A stretch of 64,000 nucleotides of DNA from Viridibacillus sp050279675 (GTDB lineage: Bacteria > Bacillota > Bacilli > Bacillales_A > Planococcaceae): NCBI RefSeq assembly GCF_050279675.1, contig NZ_JBNNUK010000010.1, forward strand, positions 62,001 to 126,000, in the 5' to 3' direction. Position 1 is the first letter of the stretch, and each line of letters begins with the position of its first letter. A program made the position numbers and the translations under genes. Positions 16,277 through 24,168 of the stretch are shown here, in pieces. A model generated the notes under the pieces. It saw only the letters and a list, made by a program, of their open reading frames with translations. It made no database searches and was not told where the DNA came from.

Positions 16277-16642
16277 TTATTCATTATTTTTTTGGTTTTT
16301 ACGATTTTGGAATTCTGCTAGATGTTTTTCGATTTCTTCCACAGAGCTTTGTAAGGAAGCAATTTCTTGTTGTAGATTTTCTTGAATAGGCGCTGTCTCA
16401 GCTTGCCAAGAAGCAAAAGATTCTTTTGATTCTTCAATCACCTTAGGAATGGTTTGTTGAGCTTCATTTTTTATGTTCTCAATAGAACCTTTTATATCAG
16501 CAAGTCTATTTTGAAGATCCTCTTTAGTAGTTTGCAATGATGTTCTAAATTCTTTACCTGATTGTGGTGTAGATAAAAGAACAGCTACCATACCACCGAT
16601 TGCTCCAGTTGTTAAGCCGAGTAAAAATGTAGATGTTTTCAT
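16277..16642 (-). CDS. yhaH: YtxH-domain protein (YhaH-like)
   Basis: The 121-residue protein has the YtxH N-terminus, FLLGLTTGAIGGMVAVLLSTPQSGKEFR: a glycine-rich membrane helix followed by a basic motif. A long amphipathic helix or coiled coil rich in glutamate, glutamine and isoleucine follows. It is probably tethered to the membrane by the first helix. Function is unknown; related proteins are linked to stress and stationary phase. It sits between scoC and trpP as in B. subtilis, which supports the name. Confidence 0.85.
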   Translation of the reverse strand: MKTSTFLLGLTTGAIGGMVAVLLSTPQSGKEFRTSLQTTKEDLQNRLADIKGSIENIKNEAQQTIPKVIEESKESFASWQAETAPIQENLQQEIASLQSSVEEIEKHLAEFQNRKNQKNNE

Positions 16643-16754
16643 TTTTTCGTTTCTCCTTCCTACTTTAAACTATGTATATCCTTCTTTTACTATAATAAAA
16701 CATGATATTCAATAAAAGAAATTAAAACAAAAATTATTTATTATTTGTAGCTAT

Positions 16755-16798
16755 TAAAAAGAAGGTCATTATCTATAGTATTGTAGATAGTGACCTTC
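16755..16798 (-). terminator. Terminator after trpP
   Basis: On the minus strand, GAAGGTCACTATCTA and TAGATAATGACCTTC pair with one mismatch around an eight-base loop and are followed by TTTTT. It lies 31 bases past the trpP stop and before yhaH. Confidence 0.88.
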
Positions 16799-16828
16799 AG
16801 AATTATATTATCTTTTTATTTTTAGTAT

Positions 16829-17356
16829 TTAGGCATGTGTTAAAGATGTATTAAATTTCGAACGTTTAACCAAATTAATGATGATTGGGTAAATAATAAT
16901 AAATGCTACGACGTTAATGGCAACAGCAGGTAGTACAACTGTTATAAATAATGCTGTAAATGGAATTTTCGCGCCAACAACTAGTATTGCAGAACCTAAG
17001 AAAACACTTCCTGAAATAATCGTACCTACACCGGCAAGAACAGCCGATACTGCAATTTTCTGAGCAAACTTTTGTAATAATACAACTGCTGCATAGAAAA
17101 TAAATGCTGTTACTAATTTGTCGATAATATTCGGTACAAATCCAGCTGGGAATGTTGAAAATAAGCCTGAAATCACGCCTGTTGTTATCGCTAGTAAGAA
17201 AACTTCCTTAATACCAGGGAATAATAAGATTCCGATAAACATCATCGTTAGCATGAAGTCTGGCTTCATACCACCATTAATTCCTGGAATTACGACATAT
17301 AATGCCGCACCTACACCAACTAAAAGTGCCATTAAAACTAAATTCTTCGTATTCAT
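16829..17356 (-). CDS. trpP: TrpP, tryptophan transporter
   Basis: The 175-residue protein has five or six membrane helices and the family segments LVGVGAALYVVIPGINGGMKPDFMLTMMFIG and GLFSTFPAGFVPNIIDKLVTAF. It is the TrpP (YhaG) family, proposed to import tryptophan and resembling the substrate-binding subunits of ECF transporters. A GGAGAG site precedes the ATG. The leader has a small hairpin, CTTCCG...CGGAAG, at about 17402-17425. G/UAG triplets near the start are too irregular to claim TRAP control. It is monocistronic, with its own terminator. Confidence 0.9.
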   Translation of the reverse strand: MNTKNLVLMALLVGVGAALYVVIPGINGGMKPDFMLTMMFIGILLFPGIKEVFLLAITTGVISGLFSTFPAGFVPNIIDKLVTAFIFYAAVVLLQKFAQKIAVSAVLAGVGTIISGSVFLGSAILVVGAKIPFTALFITVVLPAVAINVVAFIIIYPIIINLVKRSKFNTSLTHA

Positions 17357-17506
17357 TTCTCATCTCTCCTAAAGCTACACTGAGCTCAACTTTTGTTATT
17401 TCCTTCCGTATCCTCGTGATCGGAAGCGAAACTTATACATGATAATACAGGTAAATTATCGGGAAATCAATACTATTATATAATAGTAATAAAAAGGGAG
17501 TTAGTC

Positions 17507-17932
17507 CTATTTATTTAGGTTGGTAATGATTTGTTCAGCTAAATTAGCTAAAATTACTGGCGTATATTCATCTGGTTTTGTAATCCAAGTAGGTTTAAAT
17601 CCATCTGTTTCATCATATCTTGGTATGAAGTGTAAATGAAAGTGGAATACAGTTTGTCCTGCCGCTTCACCGTTATTATTTACTAAGTTCATGCCAGCTG
17701 GGTTGAAGGTATCTTTTATAGCATTAGCTATTTTAGGTGCAACGGCAAAGAGATTCGAAGCTACTTCAGAAGACATTTCAAAAATGTTTGCCACGTGCTC
17801 TTTAGGAATTAATAATGTATGACCTTTTGATAAGGGCCCAATATCCATAAAGGCATAGACAAATTCGTCTTCGTAAACTTTCATACTAGGAATTGAACCG
17901 TCGATAATTTTACAAAATAAACAATCGCTCAT
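17507..17932 (-). CDS. hit: HIT-family protein
   Basis: The 141-residue protein belongs to the histidine triad nucleotide hydrolases. The triad is in GQTVFHFHLHFIPRY. N-terminal cysteines DCLFCKI may bind zinc, as in the Hint branch. It is likely to hydrolyse adenosine phosphoramidates or similar nucleotides in the cytoplasm. Start ATG 17932 is preferred on homology (MSDCLFCKI); AAGGTG lies upstream at a long spacing, and eight additional codons are open. It is divergent from ecsA, the same head-to-head arrangement as in B. subtilis. Confidence 0.94.
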   Translation of the reverse strand: MSDCLFCKIIDGSIPSMKVYEDEFVYAFMDIGPLSKGHTLLIPKEHVANIFEMSSEVASNLFAVAPKIANAIKDTFNPAGMNLVNNNGEAAGQTVFHFHLHFIPRYDETDGFKPTWITKPDEYTPVILANLAEQIITNLNK

Positions 17933-18038
17933 AGAAAAAAACACACCTTTCATCATTTTGCTTTTTATTTTACCATATTGGTAACTGCTAGATTGCGAAA
18001 ATTTTGATAAACTGTAAGAAGAATAGGAGTGACGAGGA

Positions 18039-18779
18039 ATGACAGTATTAGAATTACAATCCGTAACAGGTGGTTATACGAGAAAACCTGTTATTCATGA
18101 TTTATCCTTTACAATTCAACCTGGAGAACTAGTCGGACTAATTGGACTGAATGGGGCAGGGAAAAGTACTACAATTAAACACATCATCGGATTAATGACT
18201 CAAAAAAGTGGAGACATTCTTCTAAATGGGATCACAATAAAGGAAAATATGGATCAATATCGTTCCTCATTTTCATATATTCCAGAAACACCTGTATTAT
18301 ATGATGAATTAACTTTGAAAGAACATTTAGAATTAACTGCAATGGCATATGGTTTGGATGAACAAACATTAAAAGAACGCTCTGAGCCATTATTAAAAGA
18401 ATTCCGTATGGAAAAGCGTTTAAACTGGTTCCCGTCTCATTTCTCAAAAGGGATGCGTCAAAAAGTGATGATTATGTGTGCATTCTTAGTTAATCCATCA
18501 TTATATATTATTGATGAGCCATTTTTAGGGCTAGATCCTCTAGGTATTCAATCATTATTAGATCATATGGATGAAAAGAAAAAAGACGGGGCATCTATAT
18601 TGATGTCTACACATATATTATCGACGGCTGAAAAACATTGTGACCGTATTTTATTGTTACATAATGGCCGACTTCGCGCACAAGGGACGATGAATGACTT
18701 ACGCCAAGCATTCAATATGCCTGGTGCAACTTTGGACGACTTATACATCGCAATGACGAAGGAGCAAGAACATGAATAG
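18039..18779 (+). CDS. ecsA: EcsA, ABC transporter ATPase
   Basis: The 246-residue protein is an ABC ATPase with Walker A GLNGAGKST, signature FSKGMRQK, Walker B SLYIIDEPFLGLDP and switch histidine STHILS. It pairs with the EcsB membrane protein. In B. subtilis the Ecs transporter affects secretion, competence and intramembrane proteolysis of regulators such as RsiW, and it has been linked to removal of peptide fragments. The gene overlaps ecsB by eight bases. The ecsC gene that follows ecsB in B. subtilis is not here. Confidence 0.94.
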   Translation: MTVLELQSVTGGYTRKPVIHDLSFTIQPGELVGLIGLNGAGKSTTIKHIIGLMTQKSGDILLNGITIKENMDQYRSSFSYIPETPVLYDELTLKEHLELTAMAYGLDEQTLKERSEPLLKEFRMEKRLNWFPSHFSKGMRQKVMIMCAFLVNPSLYIIDEPFLGLDPLGIQSLLDHMDEKKKDGASILMSTHILSTAEKHCDRILLLHNGRLRAQGTMNDLRQAFNMPGATLDDLYIAMTKEQEHE

Positions 18780-19953
18780 CTTGCATGATGTGTGGCGTAC
18801 ACGCTTCTTTCATTATATAAATGAAGTGCAAAAGTATATGAAGTATGTCTTTACTGGGCATATGGCAATCGTACTTGTATTCATCATCGGTGCTGGTGGT
18901 TATCAATACAGTGAGTGGCTGAAAACCAATCCAATCGATTTTCCTTCTATATTAGTAACTGCAATAGTATTAGGTTTTCTATTAGCATTTAGTAGTCCTA
19001 CCACATTAATCCGTGAGCCAGACCAAGTTTACTTATTGCCACTTGAGACGAAGCTTCCAATTTATTTAAAGAAGGCTTTGAATTGGACTTTTTGGTCACA
19101 GATTCTTGTCGTTGTTATACCGTTTATCATAGCTCTACCTATGTTAAAGCAAATAGGACAAGTATCTACTGAAACAATCGGATTAGCATTTGTAGTTGTT
19201 GTGTTCATGAAATGGTGGAATGTACAAGTTGACTTTGCATTTCGTTGGGCTAATAGAGGACAAGCAGTATGGGGAGATCGCATTGTAAGAGTACTGATTT
19301 CCATTACTGTTCTAGCATCAGTGTTATTAATGAATGTATGGATGATGATTATTGTTGCTACTCCAGTAATCTATTATGGTTATACTTGGATGAAACAAAA
19401 GACTAGGCATCCCTTTCCCTATGAGCATTTCGTAAAGCTTGAGCAAAATCGTATGTTGCGTCTTTATCGCTTTGCTAATTATTTTACGGATGTACCGCAC
19501 ATACATGGTAGCATTAAAAGACGTCAGTGGTTGGATGCGCTATATAAAATGGTGCCGTTTAAAAAAGAAAATACACAAGCCTATTTGGTGTTCCGCACTT
19601 TCGTTCGTACAGATGACCATTTCTATTTATGGGTACGCTTAACGGCGATAGCGGGAATAGGCGCTTTTATCATTAATATGCCTGTTGCGGTTGGCGTCTT
19701 TTTAGCAGCGCTTGCATTTGCGACGACAATTCAGTTGAAGCAAGCATTAATTTCTTCAACAGACTTCAGTATGTATATGTTATATCCATTACCTGCAGTT
19801 TATCGTAAACTAGCAGTTCATAAAATTGTTCGAGTAGTAAATATTGTACAAGTGGTTATCGTATTAATTTGTGGCATAGGTAACCCATTATTTTATGTTG
19901 GACCTGTGATAATGTTAATCGTTGGCGAGCTTACATTACGAATGACAAAATAA
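18772..19953 (+). CDS. ecsB: EcsB, ABC transporter membrane subunit
   Basis: The 393-residue protein has several long hydrophobic helices. One pair is at the start (MAIVLVFIIGAGGYQY, SILVTAIVLGFLLAFSSPT), a middle group follows (ILVVVIPFIIALPML, VLASVLLMNVWMMIIVATPVIYY), and a C-terminal group closes the protein. Between them is a cytoplasmic part with EQNRMLRLYRFANYFTDVPHIHGSIKRR. This is the EcsB family, the membrane partner of EcsA. Overlap with ecsA by eight bases indicates coupled translation. A bidirectional terminator follows. Confidence 0.93.
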   Translation: MNSLHDVWRTRFFHYINEVQKYMKYVFTGHMAIVLVFIIGAGGYQYSEWLKTNPIDFPSILVTAIVLGFLLAFSSPTTLIREPDQVYLLPLETKLPIYLKKALNWTFWSQILVVVIPFIIALPMLKQIGQVSTETIGLAFVVVVFMKWWNVQVDFAFRWANRGQAVWGDRIVRVLISITVLASVLLMNVWMMIIVATPVIYYGYTWMKQKTRHPFPYEHFVKLEQNRMLRLYRFANYFTDVPHIHGSIKRRQWLDALYKMVPFKKENTQAYLVFRTFVRTDDHFYLWVRLTAIAGIGAFIINMPVAVGVFLAALAFATTIQLKQALISSTDFSMYMLYPLPAVYRKLAVHKIVRVVNIVQVVIVLICGIGNPLFYVGPVIMLIVGELTLRMTK

Positions 19954-19956
19954 AGA

Positions 19957-19993
19957 AAATCCTGGGACAGTGAAAATGTCTCAGGATTTTTTT
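19957..19993. terminator. Bidirectional terminator between ecsB and the M20 gene
   Basis: AAATCCTGGGACA (19957-19969) pairs with TGTCTCAGGATTT (19976-19988), with one G-T wobble, then a T run. The two flanking genes converge on it. Confidence 0.9.
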
Positions 19994-19994
19994 G

Positions 19995-21164
19995 TTATAT
20001 ATTTTGATAATCAAGTACTGCTGCACCTAACGTTTTAGCAGCAATCAACATTGCTTCTTCACGGAAATCAAATTTTGAATGATGATGAGCATACGCAGTT
20101 CCTTCAGGCATTGCACCTGTAAAGAAGAATACACCAGGTACCTTTTCTAGATAGTACGAAAAATCTTCCCCAACCATAAGTGGAGCACATTCAACTACTT
20201 CAATTACGCCAGGAATATCCTTCGCGATGTCAAAAAGGAAAGCAGACTCTTTTTCATGATTGACAACAGCTGGATAGCCCCTAATGTATTCGAATGTGTA
20301 GGCACAATCAGCTGCAAGGCATGTACCTTTAATAATACGTTCAATTTCAGTTTCCACTAGATCACGGACTTCAGGTAAAAATGTTCGTACAGTACCTGAC
20401 ATTTTAGCTTCTCCTGCAATCACATTAAAAGTATCTCCAGCATGGAAGGAACCGATTGTTACTACTGCCGATTTAATAGGGTCTACTCGACGAGAAACAA
20501 TTTGCTGTAAATTTGTAACAAGCTGAGCCCCAACTGTTACTGTATCAATCGTATCTTGTGGCATTGCGCCATGTCCACCGCGACCGTGTATAGAAATTTC
20601 GAAGCGATCTGCTGAAGCCATCATAGGGCCAGAACGATGTTCAATAGTGCCAAATGGTGTTTGTGACCATAAATGTGTACCAAATACAGCATCGACTCCA
20701 TCCAAGCATCCCGCTTCTACCATAGGCTTTGCTCCACCAGGCGCTATTTCTTCAGCATGTTGATGAATGATGACATATTCACCAGCTAGTTGATCGCGCA
20801 TTTCATGAAGTGCTTTTGCCAGTTGTAGTAATGTGGCTGTATGACCATCATGACCACAAGCATGCATAACACCAGCGACAGTTGATTTATAGGGAACATC
20901 GTTTAATTCTTGAATAGGAAGTGCATCAAAATCTGCTCGTAATGCAATCGTTTTACCAGGTTTTGCCCCTTTAATGCGAGCAACAACCCCGTTGCCACCA
21001 ACATTCGCTTCATAAACAACGCCGAGCTGATCGTAAAATTTTTGTATATACTTAGCTGTTTCAGTCTCATTAAAAGAAACTTCAGGATACATATGTAAAT
21101 GGCGGCGAATTTGCACCATGTCTTTATAAGAAGCATCTAGTTTATCAAAAAGCTGTAGTTTCAT
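19995..21164 (-). CDS. M20-family N-acyl amino acid amidohydrolase
   Basis: The 389-residue zinc or manganese enzyme hydrolyses N-acyl amino acids or similar amides. Metal and catalytic motifs are visible: GVMHACGHDGHTATLLQLA, VIIHQHAEEIAPGGAKPM, the dimerisation-domain motif GRGGHGAMPQDTID and PLMVGEDFSYYLEKVPG. It corresponds in position to B. subtilis YhaA, between ecs and hem. The exact substrate is not evident. It is transcribed away from hmoB, with a terminator between the two genes. Confidence 0.9.
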   Translation of the reverse strand: MKLQLFDKLDASYKDMVQIRRHLHMYPEVSFNETETAKYIQKFYDQLGVVYEANVGGNGVVARIKGAKPGKTIALRADFDALPIQELNDVPYKSTVAGVMHACGHDGHTATLLQLAKALHEMRDQLAGEYVIIHQHAEEIAPGGAKPMVEAGCLDGVDAVFGTHLWSQTPFGTIEHRSGPMMASADRFEISIHGRGGHGAMPQDTIDTVTVGAQLVTNLQQIVSRRVDPIKSAVVTIGSFHAGDTFNVIAGEAKMSGTVRTFLPEVRDLVETEIERIIKGTCLAADCAYTFEYIRGYPAVVNHEKESAFLFDIAKDIPGVIEVVECAPLMVGEDFSYYLEKVPGVFFFTGAMPEGTAYAHHHSKFDFREEAMLIAAKTLGAAVLDYQNI

Positions 21165-21213
21165 CTGCTATACCCCACTCATAATTAGTATTCTTGAATT
21201 GCTTTATTATATC

Positions 21214-21241
21214 AAAAAAGCCGAGCGCTTGACTCGACTTT
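21214..21241 (-). terminator. Terminator after hmoB
   Basis: On the minus strand, AAGTCGAG and CTCGGCTT pair (one wobble) around TCAAGCG, followed by TTTT. It lies a few bases beyond the hmoB stop. Confidence 0.85.
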
Positions 21242-21246
21242 AGAAA

Positions 21247-21765
21247 TTAATCTTCAGTTTCTTCATTTTTTGCAGTGGTATAAGTTTGTACATACGCTTT
21301 ACTTGTGAAAATGTTGCGATTTTCAATACCTGCTGCAGCAACTTGCTTTTCAAAAGCGTCTTTATATGCTTTTGATACTTTCCAAGCTTCAAAGGAAGTT
21401 GGACCTGACCATTCCGTTAAGACAATATAAGTTTCGGAATTGAGAGGTTTAAGTAGACGGTATGCTTTGAAACCAGGATCTGATTCAATTACATGCGAAC
21501 GACTTAAAAAGCGATGTTCAAATAGAGGACGGCCTTCATCAGAAACAGGTAGATGATTCATTACAAAGAAACCTTTGTCTTCTAATTCATTAATTGAATC
21601 GATTACTTCGTAGCTTCTAGGGGTTTGGAATACAGATTTTCTCTCTGACTCATGTAGCAACATAGAGTTGCCAGTGCCATGTAATACAATCATTTTTTCA
21701 TTAGAGTATTTTTTTCGTAAGTTCTCCATAAATTCTGGAGTTCCAGATGTTAAATAAATATTCAA
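21247..21765 (-). CDS. hmoB: HmoB-like heme-degrading monooxygenase
   Basis: The 172-residue protein has an N-terminal extension and a C-terminal antibiotic-biosynthesis-monooxygenase (IsdG-like) domain. The domain starts with FFVMNHLPVSDEGRPLFEHRFLSR, holding the conserved asparagine, and ends with YIVLTEWSGPTSFEAWKVSKAYKDAF, holding the tryptophan that lines the heme pocket. B. subtilis HmoB (YhgC) has the same plan and degrades heme to release iron. The gene is divergent from hemEHY, so synthesis and breakdown of heme lie back to back. An AGGAGG-type site precedes the ATG. Confidence 0.88.
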   Translation of the reverse strand: MNIYLTSGTPEFMENLRKKYSNEKMIVLHGTGNSMLLHESERKSVFQTPRSYEVIDSINELEDKGFFVMNHLPVSDEGRPLFEHRFLSRSHVIESDPGFKAYRLLKPLNSETYIVLTEWSGPTSFEAWKVSKAYKDAFEKQVAAAGIENRNIFTSKAYVQTYTTAKNEETED

Positions 21766-21815
21766 TAATAACGCCTCCTATTTAATTTGAGTGTTCTTAA
21801 ATATAATCAGTTTCA

Positions 21816-21850
21816 GTGGCTAGTTGCTCGAGCCGGGTGCTTTTAGCATG
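21816..21850. repeat. Possible remnant of the type-1 repeat
   Basis: GTGGCTAGTTGCTCGAG matches the left half of the copy at 36126-36140, and the following GGGTGCTTTTAGCATG matches the right boundary (TTTAGCATT) of the tandem copies. The centre is missing. The similarity is short and could be coincidental. Confidence 0.35.
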
Positions 21851-21982
21851 CATTTGTATATAATATTTAGCCATAGTTTATATTAAGTAAACATTATAAT
21901 GCGCACAATTAATAATTATATGTTTGATATATCGATAATAAGTAAAATATATTAAAAGAATTTGAGGGTTATGAGATTGTCA

Positions 21983-22005
21983 GACATCTTTGTCGAAAAG
22001 ATGTC
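21983..22005. promoter_or_regulatory. Inverted repeat upstream of hemE
   Basis: GACATCTTT (21983-21991) and AAAGATGTC (21997-22005) are exact 9-base arms around GTCGA. No T run follows, so a terminator is unlikely. It lies 18 bases before the -35 box of the hemE promoter and upstream of divergent hmoB, a good place for an operator serving heme or iron control. The binding protein is unknown. Confidence 0.5.
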
Positions 22006-22023
22006 AACATTACAAACATTTTC

Positions 22024-22052
22024 ATGACAATTCGGGCGGAAAACTATACAAT
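22024..22052 (+). promoter_or_regulatory. Sigma-A promoter of hemEHY
   Basis: ATGACA (22024-22029) and TACAAT (22047-22052) are separated by 17 bases. Each box differs from consensus at one position. Transcription would begin near 22059, giving a leader of about 75 bases. Confidence 0.75.
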
Positions 22053-22133
22053 AACATGGGAAACGACTATAGTGAAAACGGATACGAAAGTCGAAAAGAA
22101 TAACTTTTATATATGAAGGGAATGAATCTATTC

Positions 22134-23183
22134 ATGAGAAAGATTAATGATACGCTTTTACGCGCAGCACGTGGAGAGAGGACAGCCTATACTCCTGTTT
22201 GGTATATGCGTCAAGCAGGGCGTTCACAGCCTGAATACCGTAAGATTAAAGAAAAATACTCATTAGAGGAAATTACTCATCAACCAGAATTGTGTGCTTA
22301 TGTGACACATTTACCGGTACAAAATTATAATGTTGATGCAGCTATTTTATATAAAGATATCGTAACGCCACTACCAGGTATGGGTGTTGATGTAAAGATT
22401 AAAGCAGGTATTGGTCCAGTAATTTCAAACCCAATTCGCTCTGTAAAGGATGTAGAAGCTTTACGCGAATTTAATCCTGAAGAACATGTACCATTCGTGC
22501 TTGATACAATAAAACTTTTAACTGAAGAACAATTAGATGTACCGTTAATCGGTTTTGCGGGCGCTCCATTTACACTTGCAAGCTATATGATTGAAGGCGG
22601 TCCTTCTAAAAGCTACAGCTTAACAAAATCATTCATGGTCTCTGAGCCACAAGCTTGGTTCATGTTAATGGACAAGTTAGCGGATATGATTATTGTGGAT
22701 ATTAAAGCGCAAGTTGGAGCAGGGGCTAAGGCATTCCAAATTTTCGATTCATGGGTTGGAGCACTAAGTAAAGAAGATTACCGTATCTTCATTAAACCAG
22801 TTATGACAAGAATATTTAGTGAGCTAAAAGAGTTAGATGTTCCGATGATCACATTCGGTGTAGGCGCAAGCCACTTAGCAATGGAGTGGCATGATTTACC
22901 GGTAGATGTTGTTGGCTTAGATTGGCGTTTGCCGATTAAAGAAGCGCGTGCTATGGGTATGACTAAACCAGTTCAAGGTAACTTAGATCCAACACTATTA
23001 TTAGCTGATTGGTCTATTATTGAAGAACGCACAAAAGCAATTATTGACCAAGGCTTAGAAGTACCAGGTCATATTTTCAACCTAGGACACGGCGTGTTCC
23101 CTTCAGTAGATCCAGATGTTTTAAAACGTTTAACAACACTTATTCATGAGTACAGTGCAGAGCAAGTTAAAGTACGTTTTTAA
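22134..23183 (+). CDS. hemE: Uroporphyrinogen decarboxylase
   Basis: The 349-residue enzyme removes four carboxyl groups from uroporphyrinogen III to give coproporphyrinogen III. Family marks include the N-terminal PVWYMRQAGRSQPEYR, GFAGAPFTLASYMIEGG, IFDSWVGALS and NLGHGVFPSVDP. Start ATG 22134 (MRKINDT) agrees with homologues. The nearest ribosome binding site, AAGGGA, is rather far at about 12 bases. An upstream in-frame ATG at 22113 would add seven residues. It is the first gene of hemE-hemH-hemY, the coproporphyrin-dependent heme branch of Firmicutes. Confidence 0.96.
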   Translation: MRKINDTLLRAARGERTAYTPVWYMRQAGRSQPEYRKIKEKYSLEEITHQPELCAYVTHLPVQNYNVDAAILYKDIVTPLPGMGVDVKIKAGIGPVISNPIRSVKDVEALREFNPEEHVPFVLDTIKLLTEEQLDVPLIGFAGAPFTLASYMIEGGPSKSYSLTKSFMVSEPQAWFMLMDKLADMIIVDIKAQVGAGAKAFQIFDSWVGALSKEDYRIFIKPVMTRIFSELKELDVPMITFGVGASHLAMEWHDLPVDVVGLDWRLPIKEARAMGMTKPVQGNLDPTLLLADWSIIEERTKAIIDQGLEVPGHIFNLGHGVFPSVDPDVLKRLTTLIHEYSAEQVKVRF

Positions 23184-23217
23184 TAAGTAGTAAATAATTT
23201 TTTGAGGTGAAATTACG

Positions 23218-24150
23218 ATGAAAAAAACAATGGGCTTATTAGTTATGGCTTATGGTACACCAAACAACGAAGATGAAATTGAAACATACTATACACATAT
23301 TCGCCATGGTCGCAAACCTAGCGAAGAGTTAATCGAAGACTTACGTAGTCGTTATCAAGCTATCGGTGGTATTTCTCCGCTTGCTGAAACAACTCGTAAA
23401 CAAGCAGCAGCATTATGTGCTCGTTTAAATGAAGTTCAAGATGAAGTAGAGTACAAATTATATATTGGTCTAAAACATATTGCGCCATTCGTAGAAGATG
23501 CAGTTGAAGCAATGCATAAAGACGGTATTACTGAAGCAGTTTCCATCGTACTTGCACCTCACTTCTCAACATTCTCTATTAAATCGTACAATGGCCGTGC
23601 GAAAGAAAAAGCTGAAGAATTAGGTGGTTTAACAATCACTTCAGTTGAGAGCTGGTACAAAGAGCCGAAATTCATCCAATATTGGACAGAAAAAATCAAT
23701 GAAGCGTTTGCTGATATGTCAGAAGAAGAACGTAAAACAGCTTGCCTAATTGTTTCTAACCACTCATTACCTGAAAAGATTGTTAAATTAGGTGACCCGT
23801 ATGCGGACCAACTTCATGAGACAGCTGAAATTCTTCAAAATGAAACAGGAGTAGAACATATGGAAGTAGGCTGGCAAAGTGCTGGTCAAACACCAGAGCC
23901 TTGGCTAGGGCCAGATGTTCAAGATTTAACTCGTGAACTATACAATGAAAAAGGCTTCCGTTCATTTGTTTATACACCAGTAGGCTTTACTGCGGAACAT
24001 TTAGAAGTTTTGTATGACAATGACTATGAATGTCGTGTTGTTTGTGAAGAATTAGGCGCTAACTATCGTCGTCCAGCTATGCCAAACGATGATCCATTAT
24101 TCATCGATGCTATGGTTGATGTTATTAATAAAACGTTATCTCAAGCCTAA
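23218..24150 (+). CDS. hemH: Coproporphyrin III ferrochelatase
   Basis: The 310-residue soluble enzyme inserts iron into coproporphyrin III in the Firmicute pathway (also called CpfC). The active-site histidine is in VSNHSLPEK and the glutamate in PVGFTAEHLEVLYD, at the positions known for B. subtilis HemH. The N-terminus GLLVMAYGTPNNEDEIETYYTHIRHGRKPS is typical. It follows hemE by 34 bases, with a GAGGTGA ribosome binding site, and hemY begins within 20 bases of its stop. Confidence 0.96.
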   Translation: MKKTMGLLVMAYGTPNNEDEIETYYTHIRHGRKPSEELIEDLRSRYQAIGGISPLAETTRKQAAALCARLNEVQDEVEYKLYIGLKHIAPFVEDAVEAMHKDGITEAVSIVLAPHFSTFSIKSYNGRAKEKAEELGGLTITSVESWYKEPKFIQYWTEKINEAFADMSEEERKTACLIVSNHSLPEKIVKLGDPYADQLHETAEILQNETGVEHMEVGWQSAGQTPEPWLGPDVQDLTRELYNEKGFRSFVYTPVGFTAEHLEVLYDNDYECRVVCEELGANYRRPAMPNDDPLFIDAMVDVINKTLSQA

Positions 24151-24168
24151 TAGAAAGTGATGATTGAT

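Noticed and set aside
17342..17390. TRAP-binding G/UAG triplets at the trpP start
   Set aside because: There are several GAG and TAG triplets around the ribosome binding site, but the spacers vary from 0 to 11 bases instead of the regular 2-3. No more than a purine-rich Shine-Dalgarno context can be claimed.
22113..22133. Upstream ATG for hemE
   Set aside because: It would add seven residues not expected from homologues, and the AAGGGA site lies inside this extension.
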